Shown piece after piece: positions 8,002 through 16,607 of a stretch of 47,369 nt of DNA (the first letter of the stretch is position 1; each line of letters begins with the position of its first letter). This DNA comes from Solibacillus palustris (lineage in GTDB: Bacteria > Bacillota > Bacilli > Bacillales_A > Planococcaceae). A model generated the notes under the pieces. It saw nothing but the letters and a program-made list of their open reading frames with translations. It searched no databases and was not told where the DNA came from. Both the position numbers and the translations under genes were made by a program. The stretch is taken from contig NZ_JAKZFC010000012.1 in assembly GCF_022549215.1 (NCBI RefSeq), forward strand, positions 1 through 47,369, written 5' to 3'.

Positions 8002-9651
8002 TTATTTTCCAGCCTTAAGCGGAACTCGTAGTATATCATCGTGATCATGGGTTCCATAATTCGAAATGAAAATGTCGAGCTCGGTCTTGTCGAAATTCTC
8101 ATACACGTCCATTCTTTTATTATTCTCACTGCCAAATATCCCCTGAATAGCAGGCATTCCATAATGCCGCTCTTTTCCGTCCAGATAATAAGTTTGAACA
8201 ACTCCACCGAATATTGTGTCTGAACTTAAAGATTCCACATAGAGGTTATTATCCTTCATATAATAAGTCCATGAAATCGGATATCCCGCAATGTGTGTTG
8301 TTAAGCTTTGAGGTTCCGCTGATATATCCGTCAAACGTATCGGATTGTTGTCTCCTTCAGCTTCATTAATACGGTGCTTAGCGATAAACGTCATAGGTTG
8401 CTTCGCTAAGGACATCGCATCAATCCCAGTAATTTCAAAGTGTAGTTCCATCTCGTTAGGACCCAGCCTTTTACCTGGCATATACCCAGTTAACAGAGTT
8501 CCCCCTATATCCAGTTGATAATCTGTGTAAGGGAAAGTGTAATATTTACCTCTACCTTCAATGATGAGACGAACTTGAGTTGGTGTTACCGTCATCTCGC
8601 GAATTTTTCTTTCCATCGGGTCATCGACCAGTGGAATATTTAATACTTCCTTAAATGATGCATTTTTCAGTTGTTTCTTTTCTAAATTTAAATTTAAGTT
8701 CCAAATACCGTTAGTAGTTTCTAGTGTATGATTATAAGTTAACTGAAATTTAGTATTCTCTGCACGTAAGCTGTCCGTTTTAAATACTTGCTGGCTTAAG
8801 TATTGTCCTGTTGCTCCAGGGGTTCCAAAAGTCGAAGTTTCAGCTTTTTTAATCGGTTGATTCATGTCATCAATTACTTCAATACGGGCCCAGCTTTCAC
8901 TTGCCATTTTAGTATCTGTAAACGTAACAGATGATCGAAGTAGTGTTTTTTCTCCAGGTTGCTCAAAAGCTTGCACTGTCACACTGTCAATTCCATCCTG
9001 CTGAATTTGGAAAACTTGTGTATCAGAATTGTTAGGATTGTAATCAATTGGCTTGTTCGCAACACCGATAAATTGAATATTTTCCATAACAAACTCAACA
9101 TTGGCAGCCTGTCCTTTTACTATCCAGTCCGTTTCAAAATATCCTTGGAACACACCAAGTTCATTGTTCCACTGGTGCCCATAATTCCCTTCGATTAATT
9201 TGCCATTTTGATCTTTCAATCCAACTTGTTCAAAATTAATATCTTTTCCACTCCATGACGCGTTAGGTTTTAGACTATACAATAAAAACGTTCGATTATC
9301 ATCTATATACGCCGTATGCACGGTTAGCGTAACATCGTTCTTTGTAATGGATTGCTCAATTGTTTGTCCAAATCCTTGTTCTAATGCGGTCTGAATACCT
9401 TCTCTATAGGAAAGAATGTTGGACCAGTCATAAGTTAGTGCTCCATAAACAGGTGTTGCCAATAATGCAACGGTTAAACCCGCTACTAAAGCAAATCGTT
9501 TTCGTCTTCGAGGAACAATTACAACTGGTTTGCCTCCATTCGTTTTCAATTCGTCCTGCTGAATATCGTTCCACATTTGATCAAAATCTGGATAAGATAA
9601 ATTATCCGAGTTCTTCATTTCATTTTTAATCTTCTTTTCAAAGCGTTCCAA
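8002..9651 (-). CDS. DUF4179 membrane anti-sigma factor
   Basis: A 549-aa single-pass membrane protein. The short cytoplasmic N-terminus (1-50) carries the expected sigma-binding region, one membrane segment follows a basic RRRKR stretch (about 52-71), and the large remainder is extracellular and beta-rich, with the DUF4179 start YDWSNILSYREG. Proteins of this build are encoded after ECF sigma factors and hold them at the membrane. The gene uses a TTG start at 9651 with AGGGGGAG 7 bases before it, and overlaps the sigma gene by 14 bases. The signal sensed by the extracellular part is unknown. Confidence 0.82.
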   Translation of the reverse strand: MERFEKKIKNEMKNSDNLSYPDFDQMWNDIQQDELKTNGGKPVVIVPRRRKRFALVAGLTVALLATPVYGALTYDWSNILSYREGIQTALEQGFGQTIEQSITKNDVTLTVHTAYIDDNRTFLLYSLKPNASWSGKDINFEQVGLKDQNGKLIEGNYGHQWNNELGVFQGYFETDWIVKGQAANVEFVMENIQFIGVANKPIDYNPNNSDTQVFQIQQDGIDSVTVQAFEQPGEKTLLRSSVTFTDTKMASESWARIEVIDDMNQPIKKAETSTFGTPGATGQYLSQQVFKTDSLRAENTKFQLTYNHTLETTNGIWNLNLNLEKKQLKNASFKEVLNIPLVDDPMERKIREMTVTPTQVRLIIEGRGKYYTFPYTDYQLDIGGTLLTGYMPGKRLGPNEMELHFEITGIDAMSLAKQPMTFIAKHRINEAEGDNNPIRLTDISAEPQSLTTHIAGYPISWTYYMKDNNLYVESLSSDTIFGGVVQTYYLDGKERHYGMPAIQGIFGSENNKRMDVYENFDKTELDIFISNYGTHDHDDILRVPLKAGK

Positions 9652-10171
9652 ATTGATTCTCCCCCTTCAACCATGAGTTGTTATTGGATTCAAGCTTTTT
9701 GCGCAAAATTTTCAATGCCTTATGAAGCCTCGACTTCACTGTGCCCACAGGTATTTTTAAGATTTCAGCAATTTCCACCATCGACAGCTCGCCAATATAG
9801 CGGAGGGTAACAACTGCCATCAACTTATCAGGAAGCTGCTTCAACAGTTCCTCCCATTCCGCCGCAACTGTTTTTTCCAATAGGATAGTGTCTATCGACT
9901 TAACCGAGGCCGTAGTTTGTTCATGGGACCATTGAATCTGCTCCTGCTTTTCACGTTGGGTTTGATTCCTTTTTAGTAAATTTAAGCAATGATTCATCGC
10001 GATGCGCATAATCCATGCCCGTGTATGCTCAACATCTTTCCAATCTTGGCGAAAAATTGTGACAAACACGTCATGGCAAATATCCTCTGCATCTTGTTTG
10101 TTCCGCAGCATGTAATAGCAGGTGCGGTATACATCTTTGTTGTATGCATCGAATAATTCTCTTTCGGTCAA
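9638..10171 (-). CDS. ECF RNA polymerase sigma factor
   Basis: A 177-aa sigma-70 family group IV factor. Region 2 (about 5-70) includes DAEDICHDVF and TRAWIMRIAMNHCLNLLKR. Region 4 (about 115-165) has the helix-turn-helix core LSMVEIAEILKIPVGTVKSR. Start TTG at 10171 with GGGG 9 bases upstream. It is translated just ahead of, and overlapping, the DUF4179 anti-sigma gene. Upstream at about 10230-10240 the minus strand has GTGAACCTTTT, like an ECF -35 element, but no convincing -10 was found. Confidence 0.9.
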   Translation of the reverse strand: MTERELFDAYNKDVYRTCYYMLRNKQDAEDICHDVFVTIFRQDWKDVEHTRAWIMRIAMNHCLNLLKRNQTQREKQEQIQWSHEQTTASVKSIDTILLEKTVAAEWEELLKQLPDKLMAVVTLRYIGELSMVEIAEILKIPVGTVKSRLHKALKILRKKLESNNNSWLKGENQFGTL

Positions 10172-10383
10172 TTCGAGGCACCCCTTTCTTCACGTTATAC
10201 TTTATAAACAAATGACTCTCGGAAAAGGTTCACTTATTTTAGATATTGAAAAACATTGCAGATGGGAGTCATTATTTATTGATACGGGAGTACTTTTTGT
10301 AAACTTTATTATCTATGTAAAAGCAATCAATTTGAAACATCTTATTCTTCCAGTTCCCCTCATTATTTGGATAACTTGTTACA

Positions 10384-10425
10384 TACAAAATAAGACCACC
10401 CATCGCCGAGCAGCCTTATTTTGTA
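10384..10425 (-). terminator. Long-loop hairpin after ABC permease gene
   Basis: An 11-base stem (10384-10394 with 10415-10425, TACAAAATAAG and its complement) encloses a 20-base GC-rich loop. It sits just beyond the permease stop and is a likely terminator. No gene is seen in 10172-10438. Confidence 0.55.
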
Positions 10426-10438
10426 TATATAGTCATTT

Positions 10439-11314
10439 CTATTTATTTCTCTTTTTAAATATAAGTATGGATAACGCTGCAAATACAATTGTTGTTCCTA
10501 CTATAATAAGCAAGCTTGTAGTAGAGGCTAGTAAATTGCCATTCATTTTATACACGATGCCATAGTTTATTTTATAAGCCTCTATCTGTTCATTTGAAGC
10601 CCCAGCAAAAACCGTTTGAATTGAGTTTTGCATAAATGCCTCGCGTAAAAGAACGGTCGTATGACTGATTGGAAAATACATAATCAGGTTTTGTGCAAAT
10701 CCAGGCAATACCCCAAAAGGAACATACACACCACAGAGAAATCCTATTACTGTTCCAACGATTGTAGTTAATGTAGAATATGCATTTTGTGAGTGAACAA
10801 ATAATACGAGAAACATATTCAATGTACTTGCCAATAAGACCGATAAAATTAATATCCCTATCACTTTCACCATTTCTGTAATATTTAATAGCTGACCACC
10901 TGTTGCAACAATAAAAATTTCGCATGCTATAAAAGCAATGAATGAAAAGATAAATCCGATGAAAAAAGCATTTAATACATAGCTAAGTTGAATTTTTGCT
11001 CTAGAAATAGGTGCCGTTAAAAAATCGGCTGCTGATTTAGATTCAAGATCCTGTATCGCTATGCCAAATGCGCCAAGTGTCGTTGTCACCGCAATCATTG
11101 ATAATAGACCCGCAACTAACCATTCATTTACCATTGTTATTGTTTCTGGAGTAGCTTTTGTCACCTGTTCAATTGCATCAACTTGCATCTTTTGTAGAAA
11201 GATACCGTATAAGGCAATTACAATGATGATAGATAATAATGAAAAGAATACTTGTGTTTTATCTCTTCGAAACATTTTATTATTCCGAGCTACTAAACTA
11301 ATTAATGCTTCCAT
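10439..11314 (-). CDS. ABC-2 type transporter permease
   Basis: A 291-aa integral membrane protein with six hydrophobic segments: one near residues 20-40, four in the middle and one at the C-terminus. The pattern is that of ABC-2 exporter permeases, with SYVLNAFFIGFIFSFIA and a long G-rich segment FLCGVYVPFGVLPGFAQNL. AAGGAG precedes the ATG at 11314. It lies 53 bases after its ATPase partner. Together they form an exporter or resistance transporter, probably for a peptide or lipophilic compound. The substrate cannot be inferred. Confidence 0.87.
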   Translation of the reverse strand: MEALISLVARNNKMFRRDKTQVFFSLLSIIIVIALYGIFLQKMQVDAIEQVTKATPETITMVNEWLVAGLLSMIAVTTTLGAFGIAIQDLESKSAADFLTAPISRAKIQLSYVLNAFFIGFIFSFIAFIACEIFIVATGGQLLNITEMVKVIGILILSVLLASTLNMFLVLFVHSQNAYSTLTTIVGTVIGFLCGVYVPFGVLPGFAQNLIMYFPISHTTVLLREAFMQNSIQTVFAGASNEQIEAYKINYGIVYKMNGNLLASTTSLLIIVGTTIVFAALSILIFKKRNK

Positions 11315-11367
11315 TAAACCGCATCTCCTTCATGCATAATATGTGACATCCGCCAGGGGCTTTATCT

Positions 11368-12282
11368 TCATACAGCGTTTGGACGCTGAATGGAGATAAA
11401 CACGTCGTCCATTGTGCCTTTAATCACCTCAAATGATGTAATCAATGATTCCATTTGCTTTAATAATGCTAAAGCATGCATGGTAGAAGTAACTCGAATC
11501 GAATAAACACCATTTCGCACAGTAAAGGTTAATCCATTTTGTTGTAGCCATTTTTCACCTTCTGCTATACTTTGAAAAACAACTTCTAGCTGGTCATAGG
11601 CATATTTCGTTTTTAATGCATCAGGAGTCCCTTCAGCAACAATTTCTCCATTTTTTATAATAACAATCTGATTTGCAACGGCTGCTTCCTCCATATAATG
11701 CGTTGTTAAAAATACCGTCATATTTGTCTCCTGCTGCAATTTTTTAATGGCCTGCCAAACAAATTGACGCGTTTGAGGGTCTAACCCAGTAGTTGGCTCA
11801 TCTAAAAACAATATTTGTGGGCGATGAATTAATGCTCTTGCAATATCCGCTCGTCTCTTTTGACCACCTGATAGTGCACTATATTTTCTCTGCTCAATGT
11901 CATCTAACTGTAAATAGGTCGAAACAAATTGATAGTTTTGCTGTAGTTGAATTTTCGATAAACCATACATTTTTCCCCGATGTAATATATTTTCATGAAC
12001 AGTTAATTTATCATCTAACAAGCTTTGTTGAAAAACAACACCAATAGACTTTCGAATATTCGCCTGATTATTTTCATCTACATCATAGCCATTAATACAA
12101 ACTGAACCACTTGTTTTTTCTAATAATGTACATAGAATTTCAATTGTAGTAGATTTACCCGCACCATTTGTCCCTAAAAAAGCAAAGAGCGTACCTTCGT
12201 CAACAGTAAAAGAAATACCTTTTACAGCTTTATGTTGACCATACGTCTTCTGCAAATTTTTCACTTGTATAATATTTTTCAT
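11368..12282 (-). CDS. ABC transporter ATP-binding protein
   Basis: A 304-aa ATPase with all the nucleotide-binding motifs: Walker A GTNGAGKST (37-45), signature LSGGQ (137-141), Walker B ILFLDEP with the catalytic glutamate at 162, and H-loop LTTHYMEEA. A C-terminal tail of about 80 residues is typical of drug-exporter ATPases of the DrrA/CcmA group. The start ATG overlaps the stop of the DUF3021 gene by 4 bases. It energises the downstream permease. Confidence 0.93.
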   Translation of the reverse strand: MKNIIQVKNLQKTYGQHKAVKGISFTVDEGTLFAFLGTNGAGKSTTIEILCTLLEKTSGSVCINGYDVDENNQANIRKSIGVVFQQSLLDDKLTVHENILHRGKMYGLSKIQLQQNYQFVSTYLQLDDIEQRKYSALSGGQKRRADIARALIHRPQILFLDEPTTGLDPQTRQFVWQAIKKLQQETNMTVFLTTHYMEEAAVANQIVIIKNGEIVAEGTPDALKTKYAYDQLEVVFQSIAEGEKWLQQNGLTFTVRNGVYSIRVTSTMHALALLKQMESLITSFEVIKGTMDDVFISIQRPNAV

Positions 12283-12701
12283 TTCAGTTCACCACGTCTC
12301 TTTTTAATTGTTTTATTCAATTCATCTACATCTTTTTTCATTATGTTTTTCATAATCCACCACGTACCACAATAAATGACAAAAGTAGAGACCAACACAA
12401 TTATAATTGTCGACACATTCGATACATCATACCAATCCCCTAAATAGCCTGCCGTGAATACACAGACTAAAATCCCTAAAATATGTAGCAACAACTGCCC
12501 TAAAAATGGTATTCGTTCAACTTCAAAAATTTGTGAAATAATGCTAATCGCTATTCCCAATCCTATCGCAATAATGACTTCCTTTAATAATTCCTGCCCA
12601 TTCATTACTTCATTTGACGTAAAAACGACCGATGACATAATGATATAAGAGCAGCTTAGCGAAATGAGTATACTAATGATTAGAGTACGAAGAAATCGCA
12701 T
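12279..12701 (-). CDS. DUF3021 family membrane protein
   Basis: A 140-aa protein with four hydrophobic segments and a charged C-terminus, matching DUF3021 proteins in size and position. These are encoded directly after LytTR regulators and are thought to act with them as a membrane regulatory partner. The ATG at 12701 is chosen because GGAAGGGGG lies 7 bases upstream; a TTG in frame at 12719 would overlap that site. It sits between the LytTR gene and the ABC genes. Its biochemical role is unknown. Confidence 0.8.
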   Translation of the reverse strand: MRFLRTLIISILISLSCSYIIMSSVVFTSNEVMNGQELLKEVIIAIGLGIAISIISQIFEVERIPFLGQLLLHILGILVCVFTAGYLGDWYDVSNVSTIIIVLVSTFVIYCGTWWIMKNIMKKDVDELNKTIKKRRGELK

Positions 12702-12702
12702 G

Positions 12703-13155
12703 TTAGTACCCCCTTCCAATTCCTAGTTGCGTTTTTAGTTCTTTTAAATATTTCCTACTTATGTGTACAGAAACCCCATTATCTAAAAGAACTTGAGTAG
12801 TCCCAATCGTCGCTAATTGAATTGAAGCAATTTTATTTAGATTAATAAGTGTCGATTTATTCACCCGAACAAAATCCTTTGCAAATTGTATTTCAAGCTC
12901 ATACAATTTCCTTTTCGCCTCAAACTCCTGCTCATCTGTTTGTAAATAGACTTTTGGGCCCTCTGCATATATTGAATAAATTTCATCAATCTTGAGCATA
13001 TGGATTTCTTGATTTAAATAACCATAAATCATCTTTGAAACCTGTGTCGATTGTAATTGCTTCATCAATTGTTCAATTTGATCATTGTACTCTTTTGCAT
13101 GAATATGAATTTCAGTTTCTTGAAGCGCTTGATTAATTACCAAGTGAATTTTCAC
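12703..13155 (-). CDS. LytTR-family DNA-binding regulator
   Basis: A 150-aa transcription factor without a receiver domain. The C-terminal two thirds is a LytTR domain (about 45-147): the core strands IYSIYAEGPKVYL, FVRVNKSTLINLNKI and the end ISRKYLKELK are characteristic. The N-terminal 45 residues are a short helical part. GTG start at 13155 with AGGGGG about 9 bases upstream. It is the first gene of a four-gene operon with DUF3021 and an ABC exporter, which it probably regulates, together with its own promoter. LytTR proteins bind paired direct repeats; I did not identify these in 13156-13428. Confidence 0.88.
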   Translation of the reverse strand: MKIHLVINQALQETEIHIHAKEYNDQIEQLMKQLQSTQVSKMIYGYLNQEIHMLKIDEIYSIYAEGPKVYLQTDEQEFEAKRKLYELEIQFAKDFVRVNKSTLINLNKIASIQLATIGTTQVLLDNGVSVHISRKYLKELKTQLGIGRGY

Positions 13156-13428
13156 CCAAATATCCCCCTAATAACATAACTTTACCATATCAAAATCCAA
13201 ACAATATTAATTCGTCGATAAGAGGTTACTTAAACACGATAGGTGGTATCTCCTCCCTATTTTTTGTCCAAATTATGAATAGCCTTCACTCCCCATCCTT
13301 TTCCACAATAAAAACATAATGATACGTAAAATTAAATTCTAACTATTTCTAATTTTCATAACATATTAGTTCCATTCATGTAATACAATTACAATATATC
13401 GTTCAGTTGAAAAGGAGACTAGATTAGT

Positions 13429-14607
13429 ATGAGTTTAGAACAAAAAGTAGAGTTGCAAGAAGGGTTTTTCGGGGAGTTTGGTGGTAGTTTCGTGCCTCCA
13501 GCATTACAAAATGTATTAAATGACTTAGCGGAGCAGTTTAATCGTTATAAAGAAGACGAGGAATTTATTGCGGAATACAAGCATTACCTGAAAGAATTTG
13601 TAGGTCGAGAAAATCCACTGACGTATGCCAGCAATTTAACAGACAAATTAGGTGGCGCAAAAATTTATTTAAAACGGGAGGATCTGAATCATACAGGTGC
13701 TCATAAAATCAATAATGTAATTGGACAAATTTTACTCGCAAAACGTATGGGGGCTACTCGTATTATTGCAGAGACAGGGGCGGGCCAACACGGCGTTGCA
13801 ACTGCGACTGCATGTGCATTATTCGGCATCCCTTGTACGATTTACATGGGGAAATTAGATACAGAAAGACAAGCCTTAAACGTATTCCGTATGGAGTTAT
13901 TAGGGGCAAAAGTAGTAGCGGTCAACAAAGGGCAAGGTCGTTTAAAAGATGCCGTTGATGAGGCCTTAAACGATTTAGTAGAAAACTATGAAAATACGTT
14001 TTATTTAATGGGTTCAGTAGTGGGACCACATCCATTCCCAACGATGGTGAAGCATTTCCAAGCCATCATCAGTGAAGAATCAAAACGCCAAATTCTCGAA
14101 AAGGAAGGCAAGTTGCCAACAGCTGTGATTGCATGTGTAGGTGGCGGAAGTAATGCCATTGGTGCGTTTGCCCATTATATTGATGAACAATCTGTCCGTT
14201 TAATAGGCGTAGAGCCAGCGGAAGCCCCTTCATTAACACAAGGTGTTCCGGCAGTCATTCATGGCTTTAAATGTTTAACGCTTTTAGATGAAGAAGGGAA
14301 ACCTCAGCCAACGTATTCCATTGCAGCAGGTTTAGATTATCCTGGGGTTGGTCCTGAACATTCCCATTTAAAAGTAAGCGACCGCGCTGAATACGTAACG
14401 GTAACAGGTGCTGAAACACTCGCCGCTTTCCAAGAACTTTCTCAAAGCGAAGGGATCATTCCAGCACTTGAGAGCGCACATGCCATTGCACATGCGTTGA
14501 AATTAGCACCGACATTATCGAAAGAAGACATCCTGATCGTCAACTTATCGGGACGCGGTGATAAAGACGTTGAACAAGTTTTTGAAATGCTTTCTGAACA
14601 AAAATAA
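13429..14607 (+). CDS. trpB: Tryptophan synthase beta subunit
   Basis: A 392-aa PLP enzyme that condenses indole with serine to give tryptophan. The PLP lysine is K93 in HTGAHKINN, the catalytic glutamate is E115 in AETGAGQHG, and the phosphate-binding loop is GGGSNA (238-243). The length is that of a normal TrpB1. Start ATG at 13429, with GGAG 11 bases before it. It is alone: no trpA or other trp gene lies on either side, and it is read opposite to its left neighbours. It would need TrpA from elsewhere in the genome, or act on free indole. I see no TRAP repeats or T-box in the short upstream region. Confidence 0.96.
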   Translation: MSLEQKVELQEGFFGEFGGSFVPPALQNVLNDLAEQFNRYKEDEEFIAEYKHYLKEFVGRENPLTYASNLTDKLGGAKIYLKREDLNHTGAHKINNVIGQILLAKRMGATRIIAETGAGQHGVATATACALFGIPCTIYMGKLDTERQALNVFRMELLGAKVVAVNKGQGRLKDAVDEALNDLVENYENTFYLMGSVVGPHPFPTMVKHFQAIISEESKRQILEKEGKLPTAVIACVGGGSNAIGAFAHYIDEQSVRLIGVEPAEAPSLTQGVPAVIHGFKCLTLLDEEGKPQPTYSIAAGLDYPGVGPEHSHLKVSDRAEYVTVTGAETLAAFQELSQSEGIIPALESAHAIAHALKLAPTLSKEDILIVNLSGRGDKDVEQVFEMLSEQK

Positions 14608-14627
14608 AGAGAATTGAACTGAATTAG

Positions 14628-14659
14628 ATGGTTCCGATATTCTGTCGGAGCCATTTTTT
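14628..14659 (+). terminator. Intrinsic terminator of trpB
   Basis: A 10-pair stem with one G-T pair (14628-14637 with 14645-14654), a 7-base loop and six T. It lies 20 bases after the stop. Confidence 0.9.
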
Positions 14660-14722
14660 GGGTTTCATTGCTTTCATAATGGATTGTAATATACTATGTA
14701 TCGTTCACAAATCCATAACCTA

Positions 14723-14759
14723 AAAAATCACCTCAAATACTATTAAAGAGGTGATTTTT
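14723..14759. terminator. Bidirectional terminator
   Basis: A perfect 12-base stem (14723-14734 with 14748-14759), A-rich on one side and T-rich on the other. It mainly serves the leftward LCP-like gene ending at 14793 and backs up the trpB terminator. Confidence 0.88.
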
Positions 14760-14792
14760 ATTATATACAATCCGTAAATTATCATTTCCTAT

Positions 14793-15815
14793 TTATTTAA
14801 ATGTAGTTAACTCCTTTGACACAGAATTTAAAAAATCTTCCTCAAACCGATAGATAAATTTACCTGTTGTACTGCTTAATGGTATGTGATCTGCTATCAT
14901 TCCATCACTTAAAGAAACCGATTTTATAGAATTAAATTTTAATTGATTATCAATCAACGAATCTAGCGACACATTTGCTTCTATTTGAGTAAACAGTTCT
15001 TTTAATTGTGTTGGTGGAATTTGGCTCTTTGTTTTATTCATAACAGCATTCATTAGATTTAATAGGTCTTCTTCATCTAAGCCGACTCCCTCTTTCACTG
15101 TAGCAGCCATCATTAAGGCCACAACTTCCTCGCCATTCAAACGATGCTGTCCTTTTTCGAAGTCAAAGGCCACTTGTGATACCGCTCTTACTCGCATATC
15201 TTCCGGCAAATCATAATCGATCCCATTCACCGAATCAATTAGCGTTGAAAAAGTTTCTAAATCGATAACGGCATAATAATCAATTGGTAAATCTAAGAAT
15301 CTTGAAACGGTTGTTCTTACATTTTCTGCACCACCAAAATTATAAGCAAATAATAATTTATCGTATACAGTAGTCCCATCATCGTTATCCGCTACCGGCA
15401 CATACGAGGCATTAGGGAGCGATGCAACTTTCATTATCTTTTTATCTTTACTATAAGTAAGTAAAAGATTTAAATAAATTCGATCATCCATCTCCTTCGA
15501 CTTCACCGTGATTAAAGTGGTGTAGTATCCAGCTTCCTTAACTACTGGGTCATTTACAACAGTTGTGTTAGATTCTTCATTAAAGTTTCCAGGAAGTATC
15601 GATGGAAGATACAAAAACATACACAAGCCTACTGCCAATAAAGAAACTATAAGGGGAGCAAACTTTTTAAAAGAAACAATAGATTTCTTTTTTAATTGAG
15701 GATTCGCATCTAGTTCACGAAGTTGTTCAAATACTTTATGACGATCTTCTTTCGTAAATTGTAGTTCTTGGTCCGACGTATTATAAAATTTATCTCTTAA
15801 TCGTTTATCTTCCAT
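14793..15815 (-). CDS. Membrane anti-sigma-like protein with degenerate LCP domain
   Basis: A 340-aa single-pass membrane protein. The cytoplasmic part (1-48) contains FTKEDRHKVFEQLREL; a membrane segment covers about 51-74. The outside part (about 95-270) resembles the LytR-CpsA-Psr domain: IDYYAVIDLETFSTLIDSV, NGIDYDLPEDM and GQHRLNGEEVVALM match the conserved core. The catalytic arginine segment, normally IPRD, reads SLPNAS here. The later Arg cluster of active LCP enzymes is also missing, so glycopolymer ligase activity is doubtful. It starts inside the stop region of the ECF sigma gene (11-base overlap), the position of an anti-sigma factor. I infer a sensor or anti-sigma factor that uses a dead LCP domain to bind a wall-polymer precursor. 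Confidence 0.7.
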   Translation of the reverse strand: MEDKRLRDKFYNTSDQELQFTKEDRHKVFEQLRELDANPQLKKKSIVSFKKFAPLIVSLLAVGLCMFLYLPSILPGNFNEESNTTVVNDPVVKEAGYYTTLITVKSKEMDDRIYLNLLLTYSKDKKIMKVASLPNASYVPVADNDDGTTVYDKLLFAYNFGGAENVRTTVSRFLDLPIDYYAVIDLETFSTLIDSVNGIDYDLPEDMRVRAVSQVAFDFEKGQHRLNGEEVVALMMAATVKEGVGLDEEDLLNLMNAVMNKTKSQIPPTQLKELFTQIEANVSLDSLIDNQLKFNSIKSVSLSDGMIADHIPLSSTTGKFIYRFEEDFLNSVSKELTTFK

Positions 15816-16332
15816 TAAATTCTGCCTCCTTTATCACCGACTCTAACCTTTGTTTTGCTCTTCTTAATCTAGTTTTCACTGTATTAAATGGAATATCTAA
15901 AACGTGGGCAATTTCTTCTGTCGATAATGAATCATAGTAGTATAGATAAACCACCTCCCTATACACTTTTGGAAGAGAAAATAGAGCATCTTTTAGTTCT
16001 TCTTTTTTGTATTTATCGATAACGGTTTTTTCTGTTGATGGTAATATTGACTTTGCTGTTTCATTTAGAAAACCTTTTACCTGTACCATTTTGTAATTCC
16101 AACTTTTTAAATAATCTTTACATTCGTTAATTGTTATACGATAGAGCCATGTTTTTATTTGTGCGTCATATCGAAACGATTCAAGATTTTTATAGCATTT
16201 GATAAATGTATTTTGTACCATATCCTTAGCAGTCTCCGTATCTTTCACATATGAAAATGCCAATCGTACCAACTCGTTACCATATTCAATCATCATTTTT
16301 TCTAATATAAAATCTTTTTCTTCTCTGTCCAA
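15805..16332 (-). CDS. ECF RNA polymerase sigma factor
   Basis: A 175-aa group IV sigma factor. Region 2 includes AKDMVQNTFIKCYKNLESF and IKTWLYRITINECKDYLKSW. Region 4 includes LSTEEIAHVLDIPFNTVKTR. I choose the TTG start at 16332, because AAAGGGGGG lies 6 bases before it; a frame-equivalent TTG at 16350 would place that site inside the gene. It is clearly paralogous to the sigma factor at 33013 (shared IKTWLYRI-x4-CKDYL-x-SW). It has an ECF-type promoter just upstream and so probably controls itself and the LCP-like partner. Confidence 0.9.
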   Translation of the reverse strand: MDREEKDFILEKMMIEYGNELVRLAFSYVKDTETAKDMVQNTFIKCYKNLESFRYDAQIKTWLYRITINECKDYLKSWNYKMVQVKGFLNETAKSILPSTEKTVIDKYKKEELKDALFSLPKVYREVVYLYYYDSLSTEEIAHVLDIPFNTVKTRLRRAKQRLESVIKEAEFNGR

Positions 16333-16368
16333 TCTACTCCCCCCTTTCAACCTAGTTCAAATTCGGCT

Positions 16369-16399
16369 ATTAGACGATTGTCGAATCATAATAGGTTCA
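16369..16399 (-). promoter_or_regulatory. ECF-type promoter of the sigma/LCP pair
   Basis: Minus strand: -35 TGAACC (16394-16399), a 17-base spacer and -10 CGTCTAAT (16369-16376), ending about 36 bases before the chosen start. The AAC core and CGTC are ECF hallmarks, which implies autoregulation. Confidence 0.7.
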
Positions 16400-16514
16400 A
16401 TTTCCAAAAAATATTTATTTTAACGAAGATTTTCTTCTAATCAGCATTTAATATTTCATTAATTTTTAATAATATTTCGTAAAAAATTGTTCATACAATT
16501 ATAACTAAAATACA

Positions 16515-16558
16515 AAACCTGTATCCTAGATTAACAAGTAATCATAGATACAGGTATA
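16515..16558. terminator. Hairpin between PPTase and sigma genes
   Basis: A 9-base stem (ACCTGTATC with GATACAGGT) encloses a 21-base loop, flanked by T-rich sequence on both strands. It is a weak candidate terminator for the leftward PPTase transcript. No gene is seen in 16400-16607. Confidence 0.45.
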
Positions 16559-16607
16559 TTTTTTATAATTATTCCACTAACAATAGCGTTTAACCGGTCA
16601 ATTTTTT

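Noticed and set aside
9638-10300. CGTC-type promoter for the sigma/DUF4179 pair
   Set aside because: A GTGAACCTTTT -35-like block exists near 10235, but nothing resembling CGTC lies 16-17 bases downstream, so I did not list it as a feature.
10590-10925. Open frame inside the ABC permease gene
   Set aside because: It is an overlapping frame of a well-supported gene, with Asn/Tyr/Ile-rich composition and no ribosome site.
13156-13428. T-box or TRAP site before trpB
   Set aside because: There is no T-box core sequence, no tandem GAG/TAG repeats, and the leader is too short.
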